Part shown: positions 27,373-36,802 of the stretch, one piece after another | Numbering within the stretch: the stretch's first letter is position 1 | Layout of the letters: every line of letters begins with the position of its first letter | From: Micromonospora echinofusca | GTDB taxonomy: Bacteria > Actinomycetota > Actinomycetes > Mycobacteriales > Micromonosporaceae | Assembly (NCBI RefSeq): GCF_900091445.1 | Contig: NZ_LT607733.1 | Location: 5,979,001-6,043,000 of the forward strand | DNA length: 64,000 nucleotides | Direction: 5' to 3' | Notes under the pieces: model-generated | The model's database searches: none | What the model was told of the DNA's origin: nothing | What the model saw: only the letters and a program-made list of their open reading frames with translations | Translations under genes and position numbers: made by a program

Positions 27373-28554
27373 ATGACCGACACCGCGTTGCAGCCACCCC
27401 CGGGCCTCGCGCCGTCCCGCCCCGCCCGGGCGGTGACCGGGGCCGTCGCCGTCACCATCGCCTGTGTCCTGCCGGTCTTCCTACTCGGCGGCCTCGCCGT
27501 GCAGATGGGCGAGGACCTCGGATTCTCCCCGGCCGGCCTGGGCCTGGCCGTGTCGGTCTACTTCGGCGTCGGCGCGCTGGCCTCCGTGCCCTCCGGCGTC
27601 CTCGCCGAGCGGTACGGGCCGACCGTGGTGGCCCGTGCCGGCATCCTGCTCTCCGCCGCCTGCCTGCTGGCCGTGGCGGGGCTGGCCCGCTCGTACGCCG
27701 TCCTGCTCGGGCTGCTCGCGCTCGCCGGCACCGCCAACGCCCTCGGCCAGCTCGCCAGCAACGCCACCCTCGCCCGGCACGTGCCACCCCGCCGGCAGGG
27801 CCTGTCGTTCGGGGTGAAGCAGGCCGCCATCCCCGTCGCCACCCTGCTGGCCGGGGCGGCGGTGCCGACCGTGGCGCTGACGGCCGGCTGGCGCTGGGCG
27901 TTCGTGGCGGCTGCCGGCACGGCCCTGGCCGCGCTGCCGACCGTACCCGCGCGGGAGCCCCGCCCGGCGCGGACGGCCGCCCCCGCCCGCGCCGGCCGCG
28001 CCACCGCGGCCCTGGTGGTCGTGGGGGCCGCCGGGACCTTCGCCGCCGCCGCCGCGAACGCGCTCGGCACCTTCGTCGTCGACTCCGCCGCCGGCCGGGG
28101 GCTGTCCCCCGGGCTGGCCGGGCTGACCCTCACCCTGGGCAGCGCGGTCTGCGTCGCGGCCCGGGTCACCGTCGGCTGGCTCGCGGACCGCCGCGCCACC
28201 GGGCACGTCGCCCTCATCGCCGGCATGCTCATGGTCGGCGCGGCCGGGCTGGGCCTGCTGGCCGTGGCCGGGCCCGTGCCACTGGTGGCCGGCGTGCTGC
28301 TCGGCTTCGGCCTGGGCTGGGCGTGGCCGGGCCTGATGACCTTCGCGGTGGTCCGGCTGCACCCGCGGGCCCCGGCCGCCGCCACCTCGGTCACCCAGAC
28401 CGGGGTGTACGCGGGCGGCTGCCTCGGCCCGCTCGGCCTGGGTGCCGTGGCCGCGCACGCCGGCTACCCGACGATGTGGCTCGTGGCCGCCGCCTCGATG
28501 CTGCTGGCCGCCGCGCTGATGCTCACCGGCAGCCGGATGCTCGCCCGCCCCTAG
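27373..28554 (+). CDS. MFS transporter
   Basis: 393 residues with about twelve transmembrane helices. The loop 2-3 signature of the major facilitator superfamily is present as SGVLAERYGPTVVARAG. A second-half counterpart, GWLADRRATGH, marks the repeat. It is predicted to be an inner-membrane secondary transporter. The substrate is unknown; the divergent IclR regulator suggests a catabolic intermediate or aromatic compound, but that is only context. The ATG lies 154 bases from the IclR start. Confidence 0.9.
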   Translation: MTDTALQPPPGLAPSRPARAVTGAVAVTIACVLPVFLLGGLAVQMGEDLGFSPAGLGLAVSVYFGVGALASVPSGVLAERYGPTVVARAGILLSAACLLAVAGLARSYAVLLGLLALAGTANALGQLASNATLARHVPPRRQGLSFGVKQAAIPVATLLAGAAVPTVALTAGWRWAFVAAAGTALAALPTVPAREPRPARTAAPARAGRATAALVVVGAAGTFAAAAANALGTFVVDSAAGRGLSPGLAGLTLTLGSAVCVAARVTVGWLADRRATGHVALIAGMLMVGAAGLGLLAVAGPVPLVAGVLLGFGLGWAWPGLMTFAVVRLHPRAPAAATSVTQTGVYAGGCLGPLGLGAVAAHAGYPTMWLVAAASMLLAAALMLTGSRMLARP

Positions 28555-28624
28555 CGGGCGCGTCGGGCCGAACTACCCACGACCACGCGCACCCGGACGC
28601 CGGTCTGCCCGCTCGGCCGGCGCG

Positions 28625-29710
28625 TCAGCTGGTGCGGTCGGCGATGTAGTCGCAGAGCGATTCGAGGGCGCGGCGGGCCGGGCCCTGCGGGAGCGGCGAG
28701 AGCTGCTCCCGGGCCTCCTCGGCGTAGCTGCGGACCGTCTCCCGGGCCCGCTTCAGCGCCGGGCTCTCACGCAGCAGGCCGAGCGCCTCGGCGTGCAGGG
28801 CGTCGTCGGTCAGCGGGCCCGTCGCCAGGATCTCCCGCAGCCGCACGGACGCGGCGTCGGCGTCGTCTGAGGCGAGCGCGTAGAGCACCGGCAGGGTCGG
28901 CACGCCCTCGCGCAGGTCGGTGCCGGGCGTCTTGCCCGACTCCACCGACTCGGAGGCGATGTCGAGCAGGTCGTCGGAGAGCTGGAAGGCCACGCCGATC
29001 GTCTCGCCGTAGCCGGCCAGCGCCTCGGTGTGCTCGGGGGCGGCGCCGCCGAACATGCCGCCGAAGCGGGCCGAGGTGGCGATCAGCGAGCCGGTCTTGC
29101 CGGCGATCACGTCGAGGTAGTGGGCCACCGGGTCGTCGCCGGGGCGGGGGCCGACGGTCTCGGCGATCTGGCCGTGCACCAGCCGGGCGAAGGTGCGCGC
29201 CTGGAGGCGTACGGCCTCGATGCCCAGGTCGGCGGCGATGTCGGCGGCGCGGGCGAAGAGGTAGTCGCCAACGAGGATGGCGACCGAGTTGGTCCACCGG
29301 GAGTTGGCGCTCGGCGCCCCCCGGCGCACGTCGGCCTCGTCCATCACGTCGTCGTGGTAGAGCGTCGCCAGGTGGGTGAGCTCCATCACCACGGCGGCCG
29401 GCACGACCTGCGCGTTGGTCGGGTCGCCGAACTGCGCGCCCAGCGCGACCAGCAGCGGCCGGAACCGCTTGCCGCCGGCCTCCACGAGGTGCCGGGCAGC
29501 CTCCGTCACGAACGGGTCGGCGCTGGCCACGCTCGCGCGCAGCTCCGTCTCGACGCCCTCCAGCAGGCCCAGCACGGACGCCTCGACGCGGGGGTCGGCG
29601 AGATAGAGGCCGAGCGCGCCGAACTGACTCGTGCTCACCCTGGTCCGACGGCCGCCGGACCCGGGGGCACCTGAACGTTCGCCAGCCGGATTCACCACGC
29701 CATCAACCAT
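28625..29710 (-). CDS. Polyprenyl diphosphate synthase (probable menaquinone side chain)
   Basis: 361 residues. Both Asp-rich motifs of trans-prenyltransferases are present: first DDVMD (LATLYHDDVMDEAD) and second DDLLD (FQLSDDLLDIAS). GGKRFRP, which binds isopentenyl diphosphate, also matches. Small residues before the first motif suggest a long-chain (C35-C45) product. Downstream of nuoN in the same direction and near menaquinone genes, it most likely makes the quinone tail. The first 24 residues are non-conserved in character; a GTG at 29638 is an alternative start. A terminator separates it from nuoN. Confidence 0.92.
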   Translation of the reverse strand: MVDGVVNPAGERSGAPGSGGRRTRVSTSQFGALGLYLADPRVEASVLGLLEGVETELRASVASADPFVTEAARHLVEAGGKRFRPLLVALGAQFGDPTNAQVVPAAVVMELTHLATLYHDDVMDEADVRRGAPSANSRWTNSVAILVGDYLFARAADIAADLGIEAVRLQARTFARLVHGQIAETVGPRPGDDPVAHYLDVIAGKTGSLIATSARFGGMFGGAAPEHTEALAGYGETIGVAFQLSDDLLDIASESVESGKTPGTDLREGVPTLPVLYALASDDADAASVRLREILATGPLTDDALHAEALGLLRESPALKRARETVRSYAEEAREQLSPLPQGPARRALESLCDYIADRTS

Positions 29711-29749
29711 GCCACACCCCTCCGACCTGCCCGGGACGGGGGATACGGC

Positions 29750-29785
29750 GCGGGGGCCGGCACGCCGTGGCGTACCGGCCCCCGC
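29750..29785 (-). terminator. Terminator of the nuo operon
   Basis: A perfect 11-bp stem GCGGGGGCCGG / CCGGCCCCCGC with an inner 5-bp stem (ACGCC/GGCGT), 16 bases after the nuoN stop and before the polyprenyl synthase gene. Confidence 0.75.
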
Positions 29786-29800
29786 GGGCGTCAGCGTCGG

Positions 29801-31354
29801 TCATCTGACAAATTCGGCGGCGCCGCTGGCCAGGTCGAGCAGCGGCGCGGGCGCCACACCGAGCACCAGCGTGGCGAGCACGCCGATCATCAGCGCGGCC
29901 GAGGTCAGCCCGCCGGGCACGGCGACGGTCGGCGTCGACTCGCCGGGCTCGGAGAGCCACATCATCACCACGACCCGCAGGTACGGGAACGCCAGCACCA
30001 TGCTGGTCAGCACGCCGGCGATCACCAGCCACGCCTGCCCGCCGTCGAGCGCCGGGCCGAAGACCGCGAACTTGCTCGTGAAGCCGCTGGTCAGCGGGAT
30101 GCCGGCGAAGGCCAGCAGGATGAAGGTGAAGATGCCGGCGTAGAACGGCGAGCGCCGGCCCAGCCCTGCCCAGCGGGACAGGTGGGTGGCCTCCCCGTCG
30201 GCGTCGCGCACCAGGGTCACCACGGCGAACGCGGCGAGCACCGAGAAGCCGTACGCCACCAGGTAGAACATCGTCCCGGAGATGCCGTCGGCCCCCGGCG
30301 CCAGCACGCCGACCAGCAGGTAGCCGGCGTTGGCGATCGAGGAGTACGCCAGCAGCCGCTTGATGTCGGTCTGGGTGACCGTCAGCACCGCGCCGACCAG
30401 CATGGTCAGCACCGCCACCGCCCCGAGGACCGGGGTGAAGTCCCACCGGGCGCCGTCGAAGGCGACGTGGAACACCCGCAGCAGCGCGCCGAACGCGGCG
30501 ACCTTGGTGCAGGCGGCCATGAAGCCGGTGATCGGGGTCGGCGCGCCCTGGTAGACGTCCGGCGTCCAGACGTGGAAGGGGGCGGCGGCGGCCTTGAAGA
30601 GCAGGCCGATGGCGAGCAGCGCCATGCCGGCGAAGAGCAGCACCGGGCTGGCCGGCGAGTCCGTGACGGCGGCGTCGATGGTGGCGAAGTCGACACCGGC
30701 CTGCCGGCCCGGGGTGCCCGCCGTGAAGCCGTAGATCAGGGCCACGCCGAACAGGAAGAAGGCCGAGGCGTACGCGCCGAGCATGAAGTACTTCAGCGCG
30801 GCCTCCTGGCTCAGCAGCCGCCGGCGGCGGGCCAGGGCGCAGAGCAGGTACAGCGGCAGCGAGAAGACCTCGAGCGCGATGAACATGGTCAGCAGGTCGT
30901 TCGCCGCCACGAAGATCAGCATGCCGCCGATCGCGAACGTGGTCAGCGGGTAGACCTCGGTGAGGCCGTTCTTGCCCTCGGCCTGCCGCCGGTCGTCGGC
31001 CGACTCGGCGGTGACCGCGGCGTGGGCGACGAACGCCCCGCCCCGCTCCACCGAGCGCTCGCCGATGAGCAGCAGCGCCATCGCGGCGAGGACCAGGATC
31101 GCGCCCTGGAGGAAGAGCGTCGGCCCGTCCACGGCGATCGCCCCGCCGATGGTGATCTTCCGCTCGTCGGCCGCGAGCACCACCATGGTCAGCGCGGCGA
31201 GCACCGCCAGCAGGGCCAGCGTCAGCTGGACCACGTGCCGGAGCCGGCGGGGCACGAACGCCTCGACCAGCACGCCCAGCAGCGCGGCGCCCAGCATGAT
31301 CAGGGTAGGCGCGAGCGCCGCGTAGTCGATCGAGGGCAACTTGAGCTCAGTCAC
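29801..31354 (-). CDS. nuoN: NADH-quinone oxidoreductase subunit N
   Basis: 517 residues and about 14 transmembrane helices. This is an antiporter-like membrane subunit of complex I, with the central lysine helix segments LFKAAAAPFHVWTPDVYQGAPTP and TQTDIKRLLAYSSIANAGYLLVG typical of NuoN. It takes part in proton pumping in the membrane arm. The GTG start lies eight bases after GAAAGG, which is the end of a repeat element inserted between nuoM and nuoN. It is the last gene of the operon. Confidence 0.96.
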   Translation of the reverse strand: MTELKLPSIDYAALAPTLIMLGAALLGVLVEAFVPRRLRHVVQLTLALLAVLAALTMVVLAADERKITIGGAIAVDGPTLFLQGAILVLAAMALLLIGERSVERGGAFVAHAAVTAESADDRRQAEGKNGLTEVYPLTTFAIGGMLIFVAANDLLTMFIALEVFSLPLYLLCALARRRRLLSQEAALKYFMLGAYASAFFLFGVALIYGFTAGTPGRQAGVDFATIDAAVTDSPASPVLLFAGMALLAIGLLFKAAAAPFHVWTPDVYQGAPTPITGFMAACTKVAAFGALLRVFHVAFDGARWDFTPVLGAVAVLTMLVGAVLTVTQTDIKRLLAYSSIANAGYLLVGVLAPGADGISGTMFYLVAYGFSVLAAFAVVTLVRDADGEATHLSRWAGLGRRSPFYAGIFTFILLAFAGIPLTSGFTSKFAVFGPALDGGQAWLVIAGVLTSMVLAFPYLRVVVMMWLSEPGESTPTVAVPGGLTSAALMIGVLATLVLGVAPAPLLDLASGAAEFVR

Positions 31355-31403
31355 TGCGCAAACCTTTCGTTCGCGACTGCGGGGCCCACTCGCTCCGCTC
31401 GTT

Positions 31404-31531
31404 CACTCCTCGCGCTCACTCGGCCTCTTTCGATCGCGACTGCGGGGCTCGCAAGCTCACTCCTCGCGCTCACTCGGCCTCTTTCGATCGCGACTGCGGG
31501 GCTCGCAAGCTCACTCCTCGCGCTCACTTGG
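31404..31531 (-). repeat. 54-bp tandem repeat between nuoM and nuoN
   Basis: Two identical 54-base units (31404-31457, 31458-31511; core TCGCGACTGCGGGGCTCGC) and a partial third (31512-31531) that overlaps the nuoM stop. A diverged copy, 31367-31403, abuts on the nuoN side. Related copies occur at 40673-40735, 46491-46519 and, degenerate, at 42045-42085 and 57060-57094. Confidence 0.9.
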
Positions 31532-33059
31532 CCGCCTCCTGGACGGTGCCGCCCGAGGTCGGGGCTGGGTCGGTTCGGCCGACGTCCTGCATGGTCGCCT
31601 GCACGGCCGGGTTGATCACGTCGGTGACCGGCTTCGGGTAGAAGCCGAGCAGCACGATCAGCGCGATCAGCGGGGCGACCACGACCTTCTCGCGGAGGTT
31701 CAGGTCGCGCTTCATGCCGTCGATCTGGGTCAGCGCCGGGTTGAGCGTGCCCTGGGTGGTGCGCTGCACCATCCACAGCACGTACGCGGCGGCCAGGATG
31801 ATGCCGAGCGTCGCGATCACCGCGACCGGCTTGTTCACCGTGAACGTGCCGATCAGCACCAGGAACTCGGAGACGAACGGCGCGGTGCCGGGCAGCGCGA
31901 GCGACGCCAGGCCGGCGAAGAAGAGCACCCCGGCCAGGAGCGGCACCAGCTTGCCGGCGCCGCCGAAGTCACTGATCAGCGCCGAGCCCCGCCGGGCGAT
32001 GAGCATGCCCACCACCAGGAAGAGCAGGCCCGTGGCCAGGCCGTGGTTGACCATGTAGAGCACCGCGCCGGTGCCGGCCTGGGTGGTGAAGGCGAAGATG
32101 CCGACCCCGATGAAGCCGAAGTGCGCGATCGAGGTGTACGACACGAGCCGCTTGAGGTCGTTCTGGCCGACCGCCAGCAGCGCGGCGTAGATGATGCCGA
32201 TCACGCCCAGCGCCAGCGCCCACGGCGCGAACCACTTGGCCGCGTCCGGGAACAGCGGCAGGCAGTAGCGCAGGATGCCGAACGTGCCGACCTTGTCGAG
32301 CACGCCGACGAGCAGCGCCGCCGCCCCCGCCGGGGCCGCGCCACCGGCGTCCGGCAGCCAGGTGTGGAACGGGAAGAACGGCGCCTTGATCGCGAAGGCG
32401 AGGAAGAAGCCGAGGAACAGCCAGCGCTCCGTGCCGGTGGAGATGTCCACCTGGGACAGCGCCTGCCAGTCGAACGTCTTCCCGCCGACGACCCAGAGGC
32501 CGATCACCGCGGCGAGCATGAACAGGCCGCCGACCAGCGAGTAGAGGAAGAACTTCACCGCCGCGTACTGCCGCTGGTGGCCGCCGTAGCTGCCGATCAG
32601 GAAGTACATCGGCACCAGCATGACCTCGAAGAACACGTAGAACAGGAAGACGTCGGCGGCGGCGAAGACGCCGATCATCGTGCACTCGAGGACGAGCAGC
32701 AGGGCGAAGTAGACCGGCACCGACCGCTTGGACGACTCGGCGTCGTGCCACGACGCCAGGATCACCAGCGGTACGAGCACCGCGATGAGCATCAGCATCA
32801 CCAGCGCGATGCCGTCGGCGGCGAAGGTGAAGTTGACGCCCCAGTTCGGGATCCACGCGTAGGACTCGCGGAACTGGAAGCGGTCACCGCCGACCTTGAA
32901 GGTCACCCACATGACCACCGACAGCGCCAGCACCAGCAGCGACCAGCCGAGCGCCACCTGCTTGGCCAGCTCCGGCCGGCTGCGCGGCAGGAAGGCCACC
33001 ACCAGGGCGCCGACCAGCGGTGCCACGGTGAGCACCGAGAGGAACGGGAAGTCGGACAT
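31524..33059 (-). CDS. nuoM: NADH-quinone oxidoreductase subunit M
   Basis: 511 residues and about 14 transmembrane helices. Antiporter-like subunit with the Glu of helix 5 (YVFFEVMLVPMYFLIG) and the Lys/His segment LAFAIKAPFFPFHTWLPDAG that are characteristic of NuoM. The ATG start lies 64 bases after nuoL. The C-terminus (VQEAAK) ends inside the tandem repeat that precedes nuoN. Confidence 0.96.
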   Translation of the reverse strand: MSDFPFLSVLTVAPLVGALVVAFLPRSRPELAKQVALGWSLLVLALSVVMWVTFKVGGDRFQFRESYAWIPNWGVNFTFAADGIALVMLMLIAVLVPLVILASWHDAESSKRSVPVYFALLLVLECTMIGVFAAADVFLFYVFFEVMLVPMYFLIGSYGGHQRQYAAVKFFLYSLVGGLFMLAAVIGLWVVGGKTFDWQALSQVDISTGTERWLFLGFFLAFAIKAPFFPFHTWLPDAGGAAPAGAAALLVGVLDKVGTFGILRYCLPLFPDAAKWFAPWALALGVIGIIYAALLAVGQNDLKRLVSYTSIAHFGFIGVGIFAFTTQAGTGAVLYMVNHGLATGLLFLVVGMLIARRGSALISDFGGAGKLVPLLAGVLFFAGLASLALPGTAPFVSEFLVLIGTFTVNKPVAVIATLGIILAAAYVLWMVQRTTQGTLNPALTQIDGMKRDLNLREKVVVAPLIALIVLLGFYPKPVTDVINPAVQATMQDVGRTDPAPTSGGTVQEAAK

Positions 33060-33123
33060 TATGCGGCCTTACCTCCGTCGTCACTGCGCGGTCCGCCGGT
33101 GACGGCCGCCTGGAAGAGGTCGA

Positions 33124-35085
33124 TCACGTCAGCCACCCCGCCTCGACGGCCAGGAACGCCGCCAGGACCAGCAGCGCGCCGGTCAGGATCGAGGTGGCGT
33201 ACGACCGGACGAAGCCCGTCTGGAGCCGCCGGAGCCGGCCCGAGCAACCCCCGATGCCCGCCGCCAGACCGTTGACCAGCCCGTCGACGCCCCGGTTGTC
33301 CAGGTAGACCAGCGCCCGGGTGAGGAAGATGCCCGGCTTCTCGAAGACCGCCTCGTTGAACGCGTCGGTGTAGAGATTCTTCCGGGCGGCGGTGACCAGC
33401 ACGCCGGCCGGCTGCGGCGCGGTGGCCGTGCCGTTGCGGAAGAGGAACCAGGCCAGACCCGCGCCGAGGATGGTGATCAGGATCGACAGGATCGTGATCA
33501 CCGTGTGGGAGAGGACGCCGTGCGCCTCGCCGCCGGGCTCCTCCCCGAGCACGGGCGTCAACCAGGAGGCGACTCCGTCGTTCCAGGCCATCAGCCCACC
33601 GGCCACCACGGACCCGATCGCCAGGAGGATGAGCGGGATCGTCATCAGCTTCGGCGACTCGTGCGGGTGCTCGATGTCCTCCGTCCAGCGCTTCGGCCCG
33701 TGGAAGGTGAGCACGAAGAGCCGGGTCATGTAGAAGGCGGTCAGTCCGGCACCGAGCAGCGCCGCGCCGCCGAAGAGCCAGGCAGTCCAGCCCTCCCGCT
33801 CGAAGGCGCTCGCGATGATCGGCTCCTTCGAGAAGTAGCCGGAGAGCGGCGGGATGCCGATGATCGCCAGCCAGCCGGCCGCGAAGGTCAGCCACGTGAT
33901 CTTCATGTTCTTCGAGAGACCGCCGAATCGGCGGATGTCGACCTGGTCCTTCATGCCGTGCATGACCGAGCCGGCGCCGAGGAACATGTTGGCCTTGAAG
34001 AAGCCGTGCGCCAGCAGGTGGATGATCGCCAGCGCGTAGGCGCCTCCACCCAGGCCGACGCCGAGGAACATGTAGCCGATCTGGCTCACCGTCGACCAGG
34101 CCAGCACCCGCTTGATGTCGTCCTTGGCCGCGCCGATGACGCAGCCGATCAGCAGCGTCAGCGCACCGACGCTCACCACGACGAGCTGGAGCGTGGAGTT
34201 GGCCGAGAAGATCGGGTTCGACCGGGCGATCAGGTACACGCCGGCGGTGACCATGGTGGCGGCGTGGATGAGCGCCGACACCGGGGTCGGACCCTCCATC
34301 GCGTCCGGCAGCCACGCCTGGAGCGGGAACTGGCCGGACTTGCCGGTCGCGCCGAGCAGCAGCAGCAGGCCGAGCACCAGCACCGTGGTCGCGGTCAGCG
34401 AGCCGACCCCGTTGAAGACCTCGTCGTACTGGGTGGTGCCGAGGGTGGCGAACATGATGAAGATGCCGATGGCCAGGCCGGCGTCGCCGACCCGGTTCAT
34501 CAGGAACGCCTTCTTGCCGGCGGTGGCGGCGCTGGGCCGCTCGTACCAGAAGGAAATCAGCAGGTACGACGCCAGACCGACGCCCTCCCAGCCGAAGTAG
34601 AGCATCACGTAGTTGTTGCCGAGCACCAGCAGCAGCATGGCGGCGACGAACAGGTTGAAGTAGGCGAAGAAGCGCCTACGCCCCGCGTCGTGCGACATGT
34701 ACTCGACCGCGTAGAGGTGGATCAGGAAGCCCACCCCGGTGATCAGCAGCACGAAGACGGCGGCCAGCGGGTCGAAGAGCAGACCGAAGTCCACCCGCAG
34801 GTCGCCGACCGTGATGAAGTCCCACAGGCTCAGCTCGACCGACTTGTTCTCCAGCCCACGGAGCTGGAGGAAGTAGGTCAGGCCCAGCACGAACGCGGCG
34901 CCGATGGCGGCCACCCCGAGCCAGTGCCCCCAGCGGTCCGCCCGGCGGCCGAGCAGCAGCAGGACCACCGCGCTGACCAGCGGGATCGCCACCAGCAGCC
35001 AGACGCTGCCCAGCAGCCCGTCCGCCGTCGCGTAGGCGACGGTGCCCACCGGCTCAGCCGGGGCGTTCGTCAGAATCGTTCCCAC
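33124..35085 (-). CDS. nuoL: NADH-quinone oxidoreductase subunit L
   Basis: 653 residues. The largest antiporter-like subunit, with GWEGVGLASYLLISFWYERP, GKSGQFPLQAWLPDAMEGPTPVSALIHAATMVTAGVYL and DDIKRVLAWSTVSQIGYMFLGVG, all diagnostic of NuoL. The C-terminal part holds the long lateral helix region. Start is a GTG 11 bases after nuoK; the N-terminal 20 residues are not conserved, so an internal start is possible. Confidence 0.96.
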   Translation of the reverse strand: MGTILTNAPAEPVGTVAYATADGLLGSVWLLVAIPLVSAVVLLLLGRRADRWGHWLGVAAIGAAFVLGLTYFLQLRGLENKSVELSLWDFITVGDLRVDFGLLFDPLAAVFVLLITGVGFLIHLYAVEYMSHDAGRRRFFAYFNLFVAAMLLLVLGNNYVMLYFGWEGVGLASYLLISFWYERPSAATAGKKAFLMNRVGDAGLAIGIFIMFATLGTTQYDEVFNGVGSLTATTVLVLGLLLLLGATGKSGQFPLQAWLPDAMEGPTPVSALIHAATMVTAGVYLIARSNPIFSANSTLQLVVVSVGALTLLIGCVIGAAKDDIKRVLAWSTVSQIGYMFLGVGLGGGAYALAIIHLLAHGFFKANMFLGAGSVMHGMKDQVDIRRFGGLSKNMKITWLTFAAGWLAIIGIPPLSGYFSKEPIIASAFEREGWTAWLFGGAALLGAGLTAFYMTRLFVLTFHGPKRWTEDIEHPHESPKLMTIPLILLAIGSVVAGGLMAWNDGVASWLTPVLGEEPGGEAHGVLSHTVITILSILITILGAGLAWFLFRNGTATAPQPAGVLVTAARKNLYTDAFNEAVFEKPGIFLTRALVYLDNRGVDGLVNGLAAGIGGCSGRLRRLQTGFVRSYATSILTGALLVLAAFLAVEAGWLT

Positions 35086-35096
35086 CGCAGGACCCC

Positions 35097-35396
35097 TCAG
35101 TACTTCAGCAGGTTGGCGTCGTCGACGCTCGCGGAGCGCCGGGTCCGGAAGATCGCCATGATGATCGCGAGCCCGACCACGACCTCGGCCGCCGCCACCA
35201 CCATCACGAAGAACGCCATGATCTGTCCGTTGAGGTCACCGTTGATCCGGCTGAAGGTGACCAGGGTCAGGTTGGCCGCGTTGAGCATCAGCTCGACGCA
35301 CATGAACAGCACGATCGCGTTGCGCCGGATGAGCACGCCGACCGCGCCGATGGTGAACAGCACCGCGGCCAGTACCAGGTAGTAGTCGGGGGTCAT
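35097..35396 (-). CDS. nuoK: NADH-quinone oxidoreductase subunit K
   Basis: 99 residues and three transmembrane helices. The conserved Glu residues used in proton translocation are visible in [17 protein letters not shown] and [13 protein letters not shown]. The ATG overlaps the nuoJ stop (ATGA). The size matches the family (about 100 residues). Confidence 0.96.
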   Translation of the reverse strand: MTPDYYLVLAAVLFTIGAVGVLIRRNAIVLFMCVELMLNAANLTLVTFSRINGDLNGQIMAFFVMVVAAAEVVVGLAIIMAIFRTRRSASVDDANLLKY

Positions 35397-36163
35397 TTGT
35401 CCGTCCCCTTCAGGGTGGTCTCCTGGGCGGTCAGCTCGCGCACCGGCAGGATGTCCGGGGTGCTCCGATCGGTCAGCCGGCCGTCCGGCAGGCGGGCCGG
35501 GGTGGCCACGGAGGAGGAGGTCGCGTAGACACCCGGGCCGGGCTTCGGGCCCGGGTAGTTGCCCGGGGCGAAGCGCGCCCGCATCGTCTTCGGCTGGTCC
35601 AGCTTGTCTTCCTTGCGCCGCTCGATGTGAGCCAGCACCATCGCGCCGACCGCGGCCGTGATGAGCAGCGCCGAGGTCAGCTCGAAGGCGAAGACGTACT
35701 TGGTGAAGAGCAGCCGGGCGATGCCCTGCACGTTGCCCTCGGCGTTCGCCTGCTCCAGGCCCACCGCCGTGGTGCCCTCCAGCGCGCGCCACAGCCCGCC
35801 GCCGACCAGGCCGGCGAAGCCGAGCCCGAGCACCACCGCCGCCACCCGCTGGCCCCGCAGCGTCTCGATCAACGAGTCCGAGGCGTCGCGGCCGACCAGC
35901 ATCAGCACGAAGAGGAACAGCATCATGATGGCGCCGGTGTAGACGATGATCTGCACCATGCCGATAAACGGCCCGGCCTGGAGCACGTAGAACACGCCCA
36001 GGCAGAGCATCGTCAGCACCAGCCACAGGGCCGAGTGCACCGCGTTGCGCGCCGCGACCATGCCGATCGCGCCGATCAGCGCCAGCGGGGCCAGGATCCA
36101 GAAGGTCACCTGCTCCCCACCGGAGACCCCGCCCGCCGCGGCGAGCACCGTCTGCGTGGTCAT
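35393..36163 (-). CDS. nuoJ: NADH-quinone oxidoreductase subunit J
   Basis: 256 residues. Five transmembrane helices, with the signature [21 protein letters not shown], are followed by an extended C-terminal tail of about 80 residues (charged [12 protein letters not shown], then Pro-rich) beyond the Escherichia coli protein's length of about 184. It overlaps nuoI (start) and nuoK (stop) by four bases each. The tail probably lies in the cytoplasm. Confidence 0.95.
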   Translation of the reverse strand: MTTQTVLAAAGGVSGGEQVTFWILAPLALIGAIGMVAARNAVHSALWLVLTMLCLGVFYVLQAGPFIGMVQIIVYTGAIMMLFLFVLMLVGRDASDSLIETLRGQRVAAVVLGLGFAGLVGGGLWRALEGTTAVGLEQANAEGNVQGIARLLFTKYVFAFELTSALLITAAVGAMVLAHIERRKEDKLDQPKTMRARFAPGNYPGPKPGPGVYATSSSVATPARLPDGRLTDRSTPDILPVRELTAQETTLKGTDK

Positions 36164-36801
36164 GCTCCGTCTCCCTTGGCGGCCGCCGCCCGCTGGGCGT
36201 GCTGCTCGGCGCCGGGGAAGGTCACCCCGGGGTGTTCCTCCACCTGGTACCGGCCCGGGTTGTTGGCCGAGTGCTCCGCCCCGGCCGAGGTGCCCGGGTT
36301 GGTCAGCGCGCCGACGTAGTAGTCCTTCTCGCTGTCGCCCAGCCGCATCGGGTGCGGCGGCTGCTCCATGCCCGGCAGCAGCGGCGCGAGCAGCTGCTCC
36401 TTCGTGAAGATCAGATCCTGCCGGTTGTCCCGGGCCAGCTCGTACTCGTTGCTCATGGTGAGCGAACGGGTCGGGCAGGCCTCGATGCAGAGCCCGCAGA
36501 AGATGCAGCGGGCGTAGTTGATCTGGTAGATGCTGGCGTACCGCTCACCCGGCGAGAAGCGCTGCTCGTCGGTGTTGTCGCCGCCCTCGACGTAGATCGC
36601 GTCGGCCGGGCAGGCCCAGGCGCACAGCTCGCAGCCGATGCACTTCTCCAGCCCGTCCGGGTGCCGGTTGAGGATGTGCCGCCCGTGGTAGCGCGGCGCC
36701 GACACCGGCGGCTTGAACGGGTAGTCGGTGGTGATGACCTTCTTGAACATGTGCGAGAAGGTGACACCGAAGCCCTTGAACGTTCCGGTGATCGCGCCCA
36801 C
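36160..36801 (-). CDS. nuoI: NADH-quinone oxidoreductase subunit I
   Basis: 213 residues. Two ferredoxin-type 4Fe-4S motifs, [12 protein letters not shown] and [12 protein letters not shown], carry clusters N6a and N6b that pass electrons to NuoB. The C-terminal third (about 60 residues, Pro/Gly-rich) extends past the core. GTG start one base after nuoH. Confidence 0.97.
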   Translation of the reverse strand: MGAITGTFKGFGVTFSHMFKKVITTDYPFKPPVSAPRYHGRHILNRHPDGLEKCIGCELCAWACPADAIYVEGGDNTDEQRFSPGERYASIYQINYARCIFCGLCIEACPTRSLTMSNEYELARDNRQDLIFTKEQLLAPLLPGMEQPPHPMRLGDSEKDYYVGALTNPGTSAGAEHSANNPGRYQVEEHPGVTFPGAEQHAQRAAAAKGDGA

Positions 36802-36802
36802 G

